A stretch of 64,000 nucleotides of DNA, from assembly GCF_018967845.1 (NCBI RefSeq), contig NZ_JAHLZZ010000001.1, positions 868,001 through 932,000 of the forward strand, written 5' to 3'. A program made the translations under genes and the position numbers. The stretch is from Hymenobacter siberiensis (GTDB lineage: Bacteria; Bacteroidota; Bacteroidia; Cytophagales; Hymenobacteraceae). The notes under the pieces are model-generated. The model did not search any database. It saw only the letters and a program-made list of their open reading frames with translations, and was not told the DNA's origin. Positions 18,148 through 26,581 of the stretch are shown one piece after another. Numbering within the stretch: position 1 is the stretch's first letter; each line of letters opens with the position of its first letter.

Positions 18148-18183
18148 AAAAGCCTCGAACCAGACTGGTTCGGGGCTTTTTTT
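18148..18183 (+). terminator. Intrinsic terminator after the lipoprotein gene
   Basis: AAAAGCC-CGAACCA and TGGTTCG-GGCTTTTTTT pair around a GAC loop and end in a T-run. Confidence 0.9.
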
Positions 18184-18208
18184 ATGATGAAGCTGTTTAG
18201 AAAGTCCC

Positions 18209-19427
18209 TACTCTACCCTACTAAAAGTCAGGCAAGGCAAAAAAACGGGGCGGCCCGACCTTTGAGGTTCCTACACGCTCAACTCGTTCCGCCCCATGAA
18301 GCAACGCCTCATCGCCAAAATTACGACCGTTTTACAACACCTGCCGGTGGTGCGCAACCTGGCTCGCCAAAAGTTTGTGAGCCAGTTCATTATCGCGCTG
18401 ATAAAAAGCCGTAACGTCCAATTCTGCGAGGTGGCCCAGCACTTGAACGATGCCGTCAAGTTGGCCTCGAACGAAACCCGGATTCAGGATTTTTTCCGCG
18501 AAACGGACCTGAACTATCTGGTGCTGGCGCAGTTAGTGCTGGGCCTGCTGCCGGCCCAGGGCAAGCTGCGCCTGTGCCTGGACCGCACGGAGTGGGATTT
18601 CGGCCAGTGCCAGGTCAATATCCTGCTCGTGACCGTGGGTCAGGGCGCGTTTCACGTGCCCCTCTACTGGGAACTGCTCGACAACCGCAGCGGCAATTCC
18701 AACGCGGCTGACCGCATCGCCCTGCTCCGGGTCTGCGTCCAGGTGCTGGGCAAAGACCGGATTGGCCTGGTGCTGGGCGACCGCGAATTCGTGGGCCATG
18801 CCTGGTTCAAATGGCTCAAGGACAACGGACTGCCTTTTGTTATGCGTCTACCCCGGCACCATCTGCTCACTCACCCGAGTGGCCGCCGGCAAGCCATTAC
18901 GGACCTGGGCCTGGCCGTCGGACAGACCCGGCGCTTCGCCCAGTGCCAGGTCGACGGGGTCTGGGGACAGGTCTGGGGACAGGTCTGGGTCAAGGCCTTG
19001 ACGGACGGGGATTTCCTCTTTCTTTTTGGCAACGTGGGCCTGCCGTACATGGGGCAGCTCTACGCCAAGCGCTGGACCATCGAGCAGTGCTTTCAGAACC
19101 TCAAAGGTCGGGGCTTCAACCTGGAGGCCAGTCACTTGCGCTGCCACCTGAAGTTGCGCAAGCTCGTGGCCCTGGTCAGTCTGGCGTACGCCTTTTGCCT
19201 GGGCGTGGGCACGGTAGCCGACCGGAAAAGCCAGCCCATCGGCCGCAAAAACCACGGCTACCGAGCCATGAGCCTTAGCCGACACGGCTTAAATATCCTG
19301 CGCCAGCTCAGCCGCCCCGGTACCGGGGCGGCTGAGAAGCTCGCCCGAATGGTGGAAACAGTATTGCGCTGGTTTTGCTGGCAAATTACTCGATATCAAT
19401 TCACTAGAAAAATAGTAGGGTAGAGTA
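18209..19427 (+). mobile_element. IS4-family insertion sequence, copy 1 (1219 bp)
   Basis: The element has perfect 15-bp terminal inverted repeats, TACTCTACCCTACTA at 18209-18223 and its complement at 19413-19427. It is flanked by a 9-bp target duplication GAAAGTCCC (18200-18208 and 19428-19436). It carries one transposase gene. A second copy of the same length, differing by at least one silent base, is at 43610-44828. Confidence 0.95.
18296..19423 (+). CDS. IS4-family transposase
   Basis: The 375-residue DDE transposase shows D1 in LCLDRTEWDFGQ, D2 in VLGDREFVGHAW and the IS4 signature Y-(2)-R-(3)-E-(6)-K in YAKRWTIEQCFQNLK. The stop codon lies within the right terminal repeat. There is a tandem VWGQVWGQVW duplication in the insertion domain. 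The frame is intact, and the second copy encodes the same protein, so the element has probably moved recently. Confidence 0.95.
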   Translation: MKQRLIAKITTVLQHLPVVRNLARQKFVSQFIIALIKSRNVQFCEVAQHLNDAVKLASNETRIQDFFRETDLNYLVLAQLVLGLLPAQGKLRLCLDRTEWDFGQCQVNILLVTVGQGAFHVPLYWELLDNRSGNSNAADRIALLRVCVQVLGKDRIGLVLGDREFVGHAWFKWLKDNGLPFVMRLPRHHLLTHPSGRRQAITDLGLAVGQTRRFAQCQVDGVWGQVWGQVWVKALTDGDFLFLFGNVGLPYMGQLYAKRWTIEQCFQNLKGRGFNLEASHLRCHLKLRKLVALVSLAYAFCLGVGTVADRKSQPIGRKNHGYRAMSLSRHGLNILRQLSRPGTGAAEKLARMVETVLRWFCWQITRYQFTRKIVG

Positions 19428-19527
19428 GAAAGTCCCCGAACGGTCATGCAGAGCGCAGCGAAGCATGACCGTTCGGGGACCTTTTGCGACTTTCTAAACA
19501 ACTCCGATATGAGCTACAACGCTCGCG

Positions 19528-20607
19528 TTACTGCTGTGCCGGCCGCTTCGCAAATACCCGCCCCACCCAGCGCGGCAAAAACACGCTGCCCAGCACCAGA
19601 TACAGGTAATACGTGACCACCCGATACAGCAGCACCATGAAGCTGGTGAGCGTGGCCGTACCGATAAACTTGCCGAAAAACGTGGGAAACGCGCCCTCCA
19701 CAATGCCCGCCCCGCCCGGCGTGATGGCCAGCAGCAGCAGCACTTTGTAGGTGAGGTTGCGGGCGAAAATGAACAGGAACGTGTCCGTGTCCATCGGCAC
19801 GAAGGCGGCGATGAGGCAGCCGATGACGAGGTAGCGGGCCGTCCAGACGAAGAAGGTGCTGCCCGCCGCCCGCCACCAGTAGATGGCCGGATTGCCGCGC
19901 AACTGGATGGACGCATCCATCATGCCCTGGCCGTGCTTGTAGGCCGAGCGCTGCCAGCGCCGCATCAGCCGGAACGAGAACAGCCGCACCAGCAGCCGCC
20001 GCACCGATTTCGGATTGACGAAAATGGCGTACAGCATCAGGCCCGCGTAGGCCGTAACGGCCACGTAGCTCACGACAAACGCCACGCGCAGCGTGGCGAT
20101 AAAGGCGCCCTGCATGGCCTCGTGCGGGTAGAGCCCGGCCCCGGCGATGAGAACGACCAGCGGCACCATGATGACGTAGTACAGGTTGTCCATCAGGGCC
20201 GTAACCATGATGTAGGCCATGGACTTACCCAGCGGAATGCCTTCCTTGTTCAGAATGAACGAAGCCACCGCCGTGCCGCCCACCGCCGAGGGCAGCACGC
20301 AGGAGGCAAACTCCCAAATCATAATCACATCGAGGCTCTGGCGGTAGCTCAGCACCCGTTCGGTGATGTGCCGGATGCGGTAGATGTAGCCAAAATCGCG
20401 GCCCAGCAGTACCAGCAGCGTAACCAGCAGCCACGAGTAGCTGGCGTGGGCCAGGGGGGCCAAATCGCCGGGCTTGTAGCTGCGCCAGAACATGAACCCC
20501 ACCACGCTCAGGCCAATCACGACGGGCAGAATGAGCCGCGAGGGCTGCAAGCGCTGCAAAAAATGCGCGTCGTCTTCGGGCAGGGGAGCGAGGGGTTTAT
20601 CGGTCAT
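19528..20607 (-). CDS. Flippase-like integral membrane protein (UPF0104 / LPG synthase TM family)
   Basis: The 359-residue protein has about eight hydrophobic segments and belongs to the family formed by the transmembrane domain of lysylphosphatidylglycerol synthase. Markers are WEFASCVLPSAVGGTAVASFIL in the middle and the conserved TPGGAGIVEGAF motif near the C-terminus. Members lacking the soluble aminoacyl-transfer domain are thought to move lipids or lipid-linked sugars; the substrate here is unknown. Its stop codon is about 20 bases from the end of the split palindromic repeat. Confidence 0.85.
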   Translation of the reverse strand: MTDKPLAPLPEDDAHFLQRLQPSRLILPVVIGLSVVGFMFWRSYKPGDLAPLAHASYSWLLVTLLVLLGRDFGYIYRIRHITERVLSYRQSLDVIMIWEFASCVLPSAVGGTAVASFILNKEGIPLGKSMAYIMVTALMDNLYYVIMVPLVVLIAGAGLYPHEAMQGAFIATLRVAFVVSYVAVTAYAGLMLYAIFVNPKSVRRLLVRLFSFRLMRRWQRSAYKHGQGMMDASIQLRGNPAIYWWRAAGSTFFVWTARYLVIGCLIAAFVPMDTDTFLFIFARNLTYKVLLLLAITPGGAGIVEGAFPTFFGKFIGTATLTSFMVLLYRVVTYYLYLVLGSVFLPRWVGRVFAKRPAQQ

Positions 20608-20683
20608 CGAAGGAAATAAAGCAGCCGGGCAAAAGTAGGGAGTAGCCAGCCGACGACTGATTAAAAATGGATTAAGGAGATAT

Positions 20684-20724
20684 GAAAAACGTCATGCTGC
20701 AACAAGCACAGCATGACGTTTTTC
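20684..20724. terminator. Hairpin between TonB receptor and flippase-like gene
   Basis: Arms 20684-20699 and 20709-20724 (GAAAAACGTCATGCTG and complement) are perfect, with a 9-base loop and T-run. It probably terminates the TonB receptor transcript on the minus strand. The GTCATGCTG...CAGCATGAC core also resembles the dispersed palindromes. Confidence 0.75.
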
Positions 20725-20748
20725 AGTATTAACCCTCTTAGCATTGTG

Positions 20749-23697
20749 CTAGGGCCGGCCGCCGGGGCTGCCGGCCGGTACGGTGCCGTTGGGCGTGCTG
20801 GTGCCGGGTGAGGGCGCATTGGCCGGCGCGTTGATGGGGTTGTTGGCCGGGGCCGGGGTTTGGCGATTGGTTGAGTCGGCGGGCTGGGCCGTGGTGGGGC
20901 GCAGGCCGGGGTAGCCGCCGGGGCGCTGGCCGGGCTGGGGACGGCTGGTGCTGTCGGTAGCGGGCTTGCCGGAAGTGCCGTCGGCGGGTGCGGTGCCGCG
21001 CTGCTGGCCGGGGTAGCCGCCGGGGCGGGCACCAGCGCCGGCCGGAGCCGCGCCAGGGTAGCCGCCGGGGCGGGCCGTGCCGGAGGGCGCGCCGGACGGG
21101 GCACCACCCGTTGGGCGAGCGCCACCACCACCGGATGCCCCGCCGCCGGGCGCGCCACCGCCGCCTATGTCACCGCCGCCTTCGCCGCCGCTTTTCAGGT
21201 CGTCGTTGTTGATGGTTTTGCCGCGGCGGGTGGGCGGGGCCACCGTCAGCTTGCCAATGCGGTAGCTCACGTTCACCTTAAAGCTCATGTTGTGCAGCAC
21301 GTTGCGGCTGGCCTGGTCGATGAGGGGCGACACCACGGTGTTGCGAATGGTGATGCTGGGCGTGAAGAAGTTCTCGGCCCCGAAGCCGATGCTACCGCGC
21401 TTCTCGGCAAAGTCGCGCTTCACGCTGAGGCTGTATACGCCGAAGCCACTCTGGGTGCCCTGCAGCTGCACCTGGTTGCCGCGATAGAACACGAAGGCCT
21501 GCAGGCCCCACACCGGCGTGAAATTATAGGAGCCAAACACGCGGCCGCTCATCACAAAGCCTTCGTTGTAGGCGTTGAAATTGCGGTCGGGCACGTTGTT
21601 GGTGAGGGTGATATAATAGGCATCGATGCCCGCGTTGAGGCTTAGTTTGCCGTTGTTGATGTTGGCGAACAGGCTGCCGCCATAGGAGTTCTGCTGGCCA
21701 ATATTAGCGTAGCTGGTTTGCACGGTATCGGCACCCCGCACCGTGCGCAGCGCCTCGATGGAGCCCGTGGTATTGCGCATGAACGTGCTGAAGTTCAGGT
21801 TCAGGCGCTTGTAGGCGGTGCTGTAGCCCAGCTCGTAGTTGTTGGTGTATTCGGGGGCCAGCTTGGGGTTGCCAAAGCTGATATTCTTGGGGTTCTGCGC
21901 GTTCACGTTGGGGTTCAGGAACTGCAGCGACGGGCGCTGAATGCGGCGGTTGTACGCCAGCTTCAGCACGTTGCCGTTCGAGAGCTTGCGCGAGAGGTTC
22001 ACGCTGGGCACCAGCACGTCGTAGTTGGGAATACTAACGGGCGTGGCCGAATTCGCAAAATCGGCGCTGATGGCCGTGTACTCGTAGCGCAGGCCGGGCT
22101 TCAGGGTGAAGCCCTTGGGCAGGCCCAGGGTATAGGCCACGTAGCCGGCCGTCACGTTCTGGCGGTAGGTGAAAATGTTGTTGGTCGACAGCCCCACCGA
22201 CGGCACCACCTCGCCGCTGGCCCCGAAAGACGTAGTGGTATAGTCCGAATTCACGCGCCGCAGAATGTTCTTCGCGCCCATTTCCAGAATCTGGGTTTTG
22301 CTGATGGGGTTCTGATAATCAAGCTGAACGGTGTATTCCTCGTTGTAGCTGGGGTTGTCGTTCACGATGCTGGCCGGACTGTTGGGCAGCGTCGTGTTCA
22401 GAATGGAGTTGGTGTAGCTGTTGGTGCGGTCGTTGCGGCTGAACAGCGTGAGCAGGCTGATTTCGTGCTGCGGTTTGGCGAAGCTGTGGGTATAGTTCAG
22501 GCTGGCGTCCACGGTGCCCGACAGGTCTTTCGAGTAGGTGTCGCGCAGGTCGGTGCCGGAGGGCGTGCCGGTGGCGAAGGCTCCTTTGTAGCTGGTGCGC
22601 AGCAGGCCATCCTGGTAGTTGCGGCCGCTGCGGGTGCCGTAGGCCACCGAGGCCTGCAGGGAGTTGAACTTGTCGATGTCGTAGTCCCAGCCCAGCGTGT
22701 AGCGCCCGAAAATCTGCTGCAGGCGGGTATTGGCCGATTGCAGGGTGGTGGTAGCCTTGTCGTCGGCAAGGCTGCGCGTCACTTGCGTGTTCGAGAACTC
22801 GCCCGGTACGTTGTACTGCGCCCGCCCGAAGCCGCCCAGCGAAAAGCCCATTTTGCCCGTGCGCAGGCCGCCGTTCAAACTCAGGTTGCTGCTACGAACG
22901 CCAACGCTGGCGTCGATGCCCAGCGTGGCCCCGCGCAGGTTGTTCTGCTTGGTAATGATATTGATGATGCCGCCCGAACCTTCGGCGTCGTACTTGGCCG
23001 AGGGCGAGGTGATGACCTCCACCGTCTTAATCTGGTCGGCCGGAATCTGCTTCAGCGCATCGGCAATGCTGTTGGCCGCTATAGTCGAAGGCTTGTTGTT
23101 AATGAGGACTCTGATGTTGCTGGAGCCGCGCAGGCTCACGTTGCCATCCAAATCCACGCTCAGTAGCGGCACACGCTTGAGCACGTCGGTGGCGTCGCCG
23201 CCCCGGGCGGTCTGGTCGTTTTCGGCGTTGTACACCGTGCGGTCCACCCGCTCCTCGATAATGGCCTTCTGGCCCGTTACCACTACTTCGCCCAGCTTCT
23301 GGGCCGAGGTGCCGAGTGCCACCGTGCCCAGGCTAATCACGCCGCCGGCGGGCACTACTACGCCGGGGCGGTCTTCATTTTTGTAGCCCAGGAAGCTGAT
23401 TTGCACCGTGTAAGTGCCGGCCGGAATGCCGGCCAGCACAAATTTGCCGTCGTCGCCGGCCACGCCGCCGTTCACGGGTGCGCCGGCCGCGTCCAGCACC
23501 GCCACCGTGGCGTAGGAAATGGGCTTGCCGGTGGTGGCATCGGTCACGGTGCCGCTGATGCGGCCCGCTGCCGCGCGGGCCGGAGCCGCCGAAGCCGGGC
23601 GGGCACCCGTGGGCGGACCTTGCTGCGCGAACGACAAATGACTGATTGCCAGTAAGCCGGAGAGTAATAAGGCAGTAGCCGGTAAGGTTCGTTTCAT
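20749..23697 (-). CDS. TonB-dependent outer membrane receptor with Gly/Pro-rich C-terminal tail
   Basis: A signal peptide (MKRTLPATALLLSGLLAISHLSFAQ) precedes an N-terminal CarboxypepD_reg-like domain (GRISGTVTDATTGKPISYATVAV). A plug domain follows (VVVTGQKAIIEERVDRTVYNAE, DVLKRVPLLSVDLDGNVSLRGSSNIRVLIN, YDAEGSGGIINIITK), then a beta-barrel of the outer membrane beta-barrel family. After the last recognisable strand (FKVNVSYRIGKLTV) comes a tail of about 150 residues rich in Gly, Pro, Ala and Ser, with repeated ARPGGYPG-like words. That is unusual, because barrels normally end in an aromatic residue recognised by Bam. The substrate is unknown. ATG 23697 gives the best signal peptide; 23706 is also possible. 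Confidence 0.9.
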   Translation of the reverse strand: MKRTLPATALLLSGLLAISHLSFAQQGPPTGARPASAAPARAAAGRISGTVTDATTGKPISYATVAVLDAAGAPVNGGVAGDDGKFVLAGIPAGTYTVQISFLGYKNEDRPGVVVPAGGVISLGTVALGTSAQKLGEVVVTGQKAIIEERVDRTVYNAENDQTARGGDATDVLKRVPLLSVDLDGNVSLRGSSNIRVLINNKPSTIAANSIADALKQIPADQIKTVEVITSPSAKYDAEGSGGIINIITKQNNLRGATLGIDASVGVRSSNLSLNGGLRTGKMGFSLGGFGRAQYNVPGEFSNTQVTRSLADDKATTTLQSANTRLQQIFGRYTLGWDYDIDKFNSLQASVAYGTRSGRNYQDGLLRTSYKGAFATGTPSGTDLRDTYSKDLSGTVDASLNYTHSFAKPQHEISLLTLFSRNDRTNSYTNSILNTTLPNSPASIVNDNPSYNEEYTVQLDYQNPISKTQILEMGAKNILRRVNSDYTTTSFGASGEVVPSVGLSTNNIFTYRQNVTAGYVAYTLGLPKGFTLKPGLRYEYTAISADFANSATPVSIPNYDVLVPSVNLSRKLSNGNVLKLAYNRRIQRPSLQFLNPNVNAQNPKNISFGNPKLAPEYTNNYELGYSTAYKRLNLNFSTFMRNTTGSIEALRTVRGADTVQTSYANIGQQNSYGGSLFANINNGKLSLNAGIDAYYITLTNNVPDRNFNAYNEGFVMSGRVFGSYNFTPVWGLQAFVFYRGNQVQLQGTQSGFGVYSLSVKRDFAEKRGSIGFGAENFFTPSITIRNTVVSPLIDQASRNVLHNMSFKVNVSYRIGKLTVAPPTRRGKTINNDDLKSGGEGGGDIGGGGAPGGGASGGGGARPTGGAPSGAPSGTARPGGYPGAAPAGAGARPGGYPGQQRGTAPADGTSGKPATDSTSRPQPGQRPGGYPGLRPTTAQPADSTNRQTPAPANNPINAPANAPSPGTSTPNGTVPAGSPGGRP

Positions 23698-24010
23698 ACA
23701 ATTCATAACGGCCAAAGTGCCGTAATTGGGGCCGGAGGTTGCATCCTGCCGGTACTTTTGTTGTTTGTGAGGCGAGCTGATTGGTCGCTGTATCGCTATT
23801 CAGCGCTTGCGCATTACGTAAAGGTCTTTGCTGCCAGTATGTTTCCCGCCGGAAACTAGATTACTAAACCTCAAACCCCGACCAAACCCCCAATTCCATC
23901 GCGCCCAACAACCGCACTTCGCGCCGCGTCGTACCTTTATGCCAGCCCGATAATCTTTTAGCGGGTCAGGCGGTTAACTCTCCGTCACCCATCCCACCAC
24001 GCCTGCCCCG
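23698..24010. other. Divergent intergenic region upstream of dxs
   Basis: This 313-base region separates the TonB receptor (-) from dxs (+). A TACTTTTG at 23753-23760 fits the -7 consensus on the plus strand but is about 250 bases from dxs. A weaker TACCTTTA at about 23932-23939 is closer. No ORF or stable structure is evident. Confidence 0.4.
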
Positions 24011-25957
24011 ATGATAGTTGAACCCGGCCCGCTGCTAGCGGCGATTGACTCGCCCGACGACCTCAAAAAGCTCGCCCCCGAGCAGTTAGTCCAGCTCAGC
24101 ACCGAGCTGCGCGACTTTATAATCGATTCCGTTAGTATTTACGGCGGCCATTTTGGGGCCTCGCTGGGCGTGGTTGAGTTGACCGTGGCGCTGCACTACG
24201 TCTTCAATACGCCGCACGACCAGCTGATTTGGGATGTAGGCCACCAGGCCTACGGCCACAAAATTCTCACCGGTCGCCGCGAAAACTTCCCGACTAACCG
24301 CCGCTATAAGGGCATGTCGGGCTTCCCTAAGCGCAGCGAAAGCCCGTATGATGCCTTCGGCGTGGGGCACAGCAGCACCAGCATCGGGGCGGCGCTGGGC
24401 ATGGCCGTGGCCTCGGACTACAAGGGTGAGTTCGACCGCCAGCACATCGCCGTAATCGGCGACGGGGCCATGACGGCGGGTATGAGCTTCGAGGCCATGA
24501 ACCAGGCCGGCGTGCTCAACAATAACATGATTGTCGTGCTGAACGACAACTGCATGAGCATCGACCCCAACGTGGGCGCGCTCAAGGAGTACCTTACCGA
24601 CATCACCACCTCCCGCACCTATAACAAGGTGCGCGACGAGCTCTGGAACGTGCTGGGCAAGCTCTCCAAATTCGGTCCCAACCCCCAGCAGATTGCCCGC
24701 AAAGTAGAGGCCGCCATGAAGGCGACCCTCATGAAGCAGAGCAACCTGTTTGAGGCGCTGAAATTCCGCTATTTCGGCCCCGTCGACGGCCACGACGTGC
24801 AGCACCTCGTCACCATCCTCAACGACCTGAAATCCATTCCCGGCCCCAAACTCCTGCACTGCGTGACGGTGAAGGGAAAGGGCTACGCGCTGGCCGAAAA
24901 AGACCAGACGCTATGGCACGCCCCAGGCCTGTTCGATAAAATCACGGGCGAGATTTACAAAAAGGTGCCCACTGCACCCCAGCCGCCCAAGTACCAGGAC
25001 GTGTTTGGCCACACGCTGGTGGAACTGGCCGAGGCCAACGACAAAATCATGGGCGTGACACCGGCCATGCCCTCGGGCTCGTCGCTGAACATTATGATGG
25101 CCGCCATGCCCACCCGCGCCTTCGACGTGGGCATTGCCGAGCAGCACGCCGTCACGTTTTCGGCCGGCCTGGCTACGCAGGGGCTGATTCCGTTCTGCAA
25201 CATCTACTCCTCGTTCATGCAGCGGGGCTACGACCAGGTGGTGCACGACGTGGCCCTACAAAACCTGCACGTCGTGTTCTGCCTCGACCGCGCCGGCTTT
25301 GCCGGGGCCGACGGCCCCACCCACCACGGCTGCTACGACCTGGCCTTCATGCGCTGCATCCCCAACATCGTGGTGTCGGCCCCAATGAACGAGCAGGAGC
25401 TGCGCAACCTGATGTACACCGCCACCCTACCCGAAAACGCCGGCCCCTTCAGCATCCGCTACCCGCGCGGCGAGGGTGTGATGCCCGCGTGGCGCACACC
25501 GCTGCAGCGCGTGGCCATCGGCACGGGCCGCGTGGTGCGCGAAGGCGAAGAGGGCGGCGTGGCCATCCTCAGCATCGGCCACATCGGCAACTACGCCGTG
25601 AAAGCCACCGAGGCGCTGGCCGCCGAAGGCTTCTCGGTGGGTCACTACGACATGCGCTTCTGCAAGCCATTGGATGAGGAAATGCTGCGCGACGTGGCCC
25701 GCCGCTACCGCGCCATCGTGACTGTGGAGGACGGCTGCCTGCCCGGCGGCTTCGGCTCGGCCGTACTCGAATTCCTGGCCGACCACGGCTTCCAGCTGCC
25801 CGTCGTCCGCCTCGGCATCCCCGACCGCGTGGTGGAGCACGGCACCCAGGATGAACTCTACAAGGAGTGCGGCTTCGATGCCGCCGGCATTGCCCAGGCC
25901 GTGCGTGAGCTGGGGGCAAAAGTGACTGCTGACTCACTGGCGACTGTGTTGCAGTAG
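24011..25957 (+). CDS. dxs: 1-deoxy-D-xylulose-5-phosphate synthase
   Basis: Dxs condenses pyruvate and glyceraldehyde 3-phosphate, the first step of the MEP isoprenoid pathway, using thiamine diphosphate. The 648-residue protein has all three domains. The N-terminal TPP domain carries GGHFGASLGVVELT, DVGHQAYGHKILTGR and GDGAMTAGMSFEAMN with the distal NDN. The pyrimidine-binding domain carries VGIAEQHAVTFSAGLA and FCLDRAGFAGADGPTHHG. The C-terminal transketolase domain carries VEDGCLPGGFGSAV. The length is typical. Transcription ends at a hairpin shared with the convergent gene. Confidence 0.98.
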   Translation: MIVEPGPLLAAIDSPDDLKKLAPEQLVQLSTELRDFIIDSVSIYGGHFGASLGVVELTVALHYVFNTPHDQLIWDVGHQAYGHKILTGRRENFPTNRRYKGMSGFPKRSESPYDAFGVGHSSTSIGAALGMAVASDYKGEFDRQHIAVIGDGAMTAGMSFEAMNQAGVLNNNMIVVLNDNCMSIDPNVGALKEYLTDITTSRTYNKVRDELWNVLGKLSKFGPNPQQIARKVEAAMKATLMKQSNLFEALKFRYFGPVDGHDVQHLVTILNDLKSIPGPKLLHCVTVKGKGYALAEKDQTLWHAPGLFDKITGEIYKKVPTAPQPPKYQDVFGHTLVELAEANDKIMGVTPAMPSGSSLNIMMAAMPTRAFDVGIAEQHAVTFSAGLATQGLIPFCNIYSSFMQRGYDQVVHDVALQNLHVVFCLDRAGFAGADGPTHHGCYDLAFMRCIPNIVVSAPMNEQELRNLMYTATLPENAGPFSIRYPRGEGVMPAWRTPLQRVAIGTGRVVREGEEGGVAILSIGHIGNYAVKATEALAAEGFSVGHYDMRFCKPLDEEMLRDVARRYRAIVTVEDGCLPGGFGSAVLEFLADHGFQLPVVRLGIPDRVVEHGTQDELYKECGFDAAGIAQAVRELGAKVTADSLATVLQ

Positions 25958-25974
25958 CTGAGTTTTTGAGACAA

Positions 25975-26012
25975 GGAGAAGCCCCCGTAGCTAGTGCTGC
26001 GGGGGCTTCTCC
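25975..26012. terminator. Bidirectional terminator after dxs
   Basis: The 16-base arms 25975-25990 and 25997-26012 (GGAGAAGCCCCCGTAG and near complement) flank a 6-base loop. The right arm touches the stop codon of the convergent nuclease-like gene. Confidence 0.8.
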
Positions 26013-26578
26013 TATGATAAGGTGAGGGAATTGTTGATAACCAAACGTAGCCGAATGGGAATACCTTCAAACCTTTCCCGAAAAGATGCGCTAAGCTTTA
26101 AAAAATCTGCTCCCGGATAGGGTATTTGTTGTGTTCTACCAACACAGGCACAAGCAATAACCAAAGCGCCGACAGGAATTGCGCCGCGTTCAATAAATGC
26201 TTTGATGCTGGCTTCCAACTGCCGCATGCAGTCACTGGCCCGAGCGTAGCGCTCGTTGCCAGCGGAAGTGGCCTCTGTATCGGTCATTTTAAACTCAACG
26301 AAATAGGCTTGGTCGTTGGTAAGAAGGGCGCAGTCGCAACGGGCCGAATCGCCGGAAGTGTAGAGGCACTTGTCAATCTTTACCAAGTGCACCAAGCGTC
26401 CGGCTTGGTTTATTACCTGCAAATCGAAGCGCGAGCGAGCCGGGGGTAAGTAGTGGAAACAAGGGTCCTCGCTGGGACTGGGCGGGTCTTGGATAAAGAA
26501 TTCAGTATGAGTCAGGGCTTCCTGGCAAGCGTTACCGCGCATGAGGTCGCGGAAGGCCTCGCGTACTCCGTTTATCAT
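26012..26578 (-). CDS. Putative PD-(D/E)XK-like protein paired with an AAA ATPase
   Basis: I do not recognise a named family for this 188-residue protein. Its middle part reads KIDKCLY...RCDCALLTNDQAYFVEFKM, which fits the core of a PD-(D/E)XK nuclease fold: an acidic residue (Asp82), a beta-strand, then E-x-K (Glu95, Lys97). A helix follows (about 112-124, CMRQLEASIKAFIERG). It has no signal peptide or membrane segment. The gene starts only 3 bases after the ATPase stop codon, so the two are almost certainly co-translated and may form one complex. The nuclease call is inference from a short motif. It could instead be a binding or effector subunit. Confidence 0.6.
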   Translation of the reverse strand: MINGVREAFRDLMRGNACQEALTHTEFFIQDPPSPSEDPCFHYLPPARSRFDLQVINQAGRLVHLVKIDKCLYTSGDSARCDCALLTNDQAYFVEFKMTDTEATSAGNERYARASDCMRQLEASIKAFIERGAIPVGALVIACACVGRTQQIPYPGADFLKLSASFRERFEGIPIRLRLVINNSLTLS

Positions 26579-26581
26579 CGC

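Larger units (their letters stand above)
18189..19505. repeat. Palindromic GCAGCGAAG repeat split by the IS4-family element
   Basis: The left end (GAAGCTGTTTAGAAAGTCCC, 18189-18208) and the right part (from GAAAGTCCCCGAACGG at 19428 to 19505) together rebuild a repeat with intact copies at 33115-33203 and 52843-52930. The insertion sequence entered at GAAAGTCCC, which is duplicated on both sides. The core is a palindrome of the form CGGTCATGC...GCGAAGCATGACCG. Confidence 0.88.
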
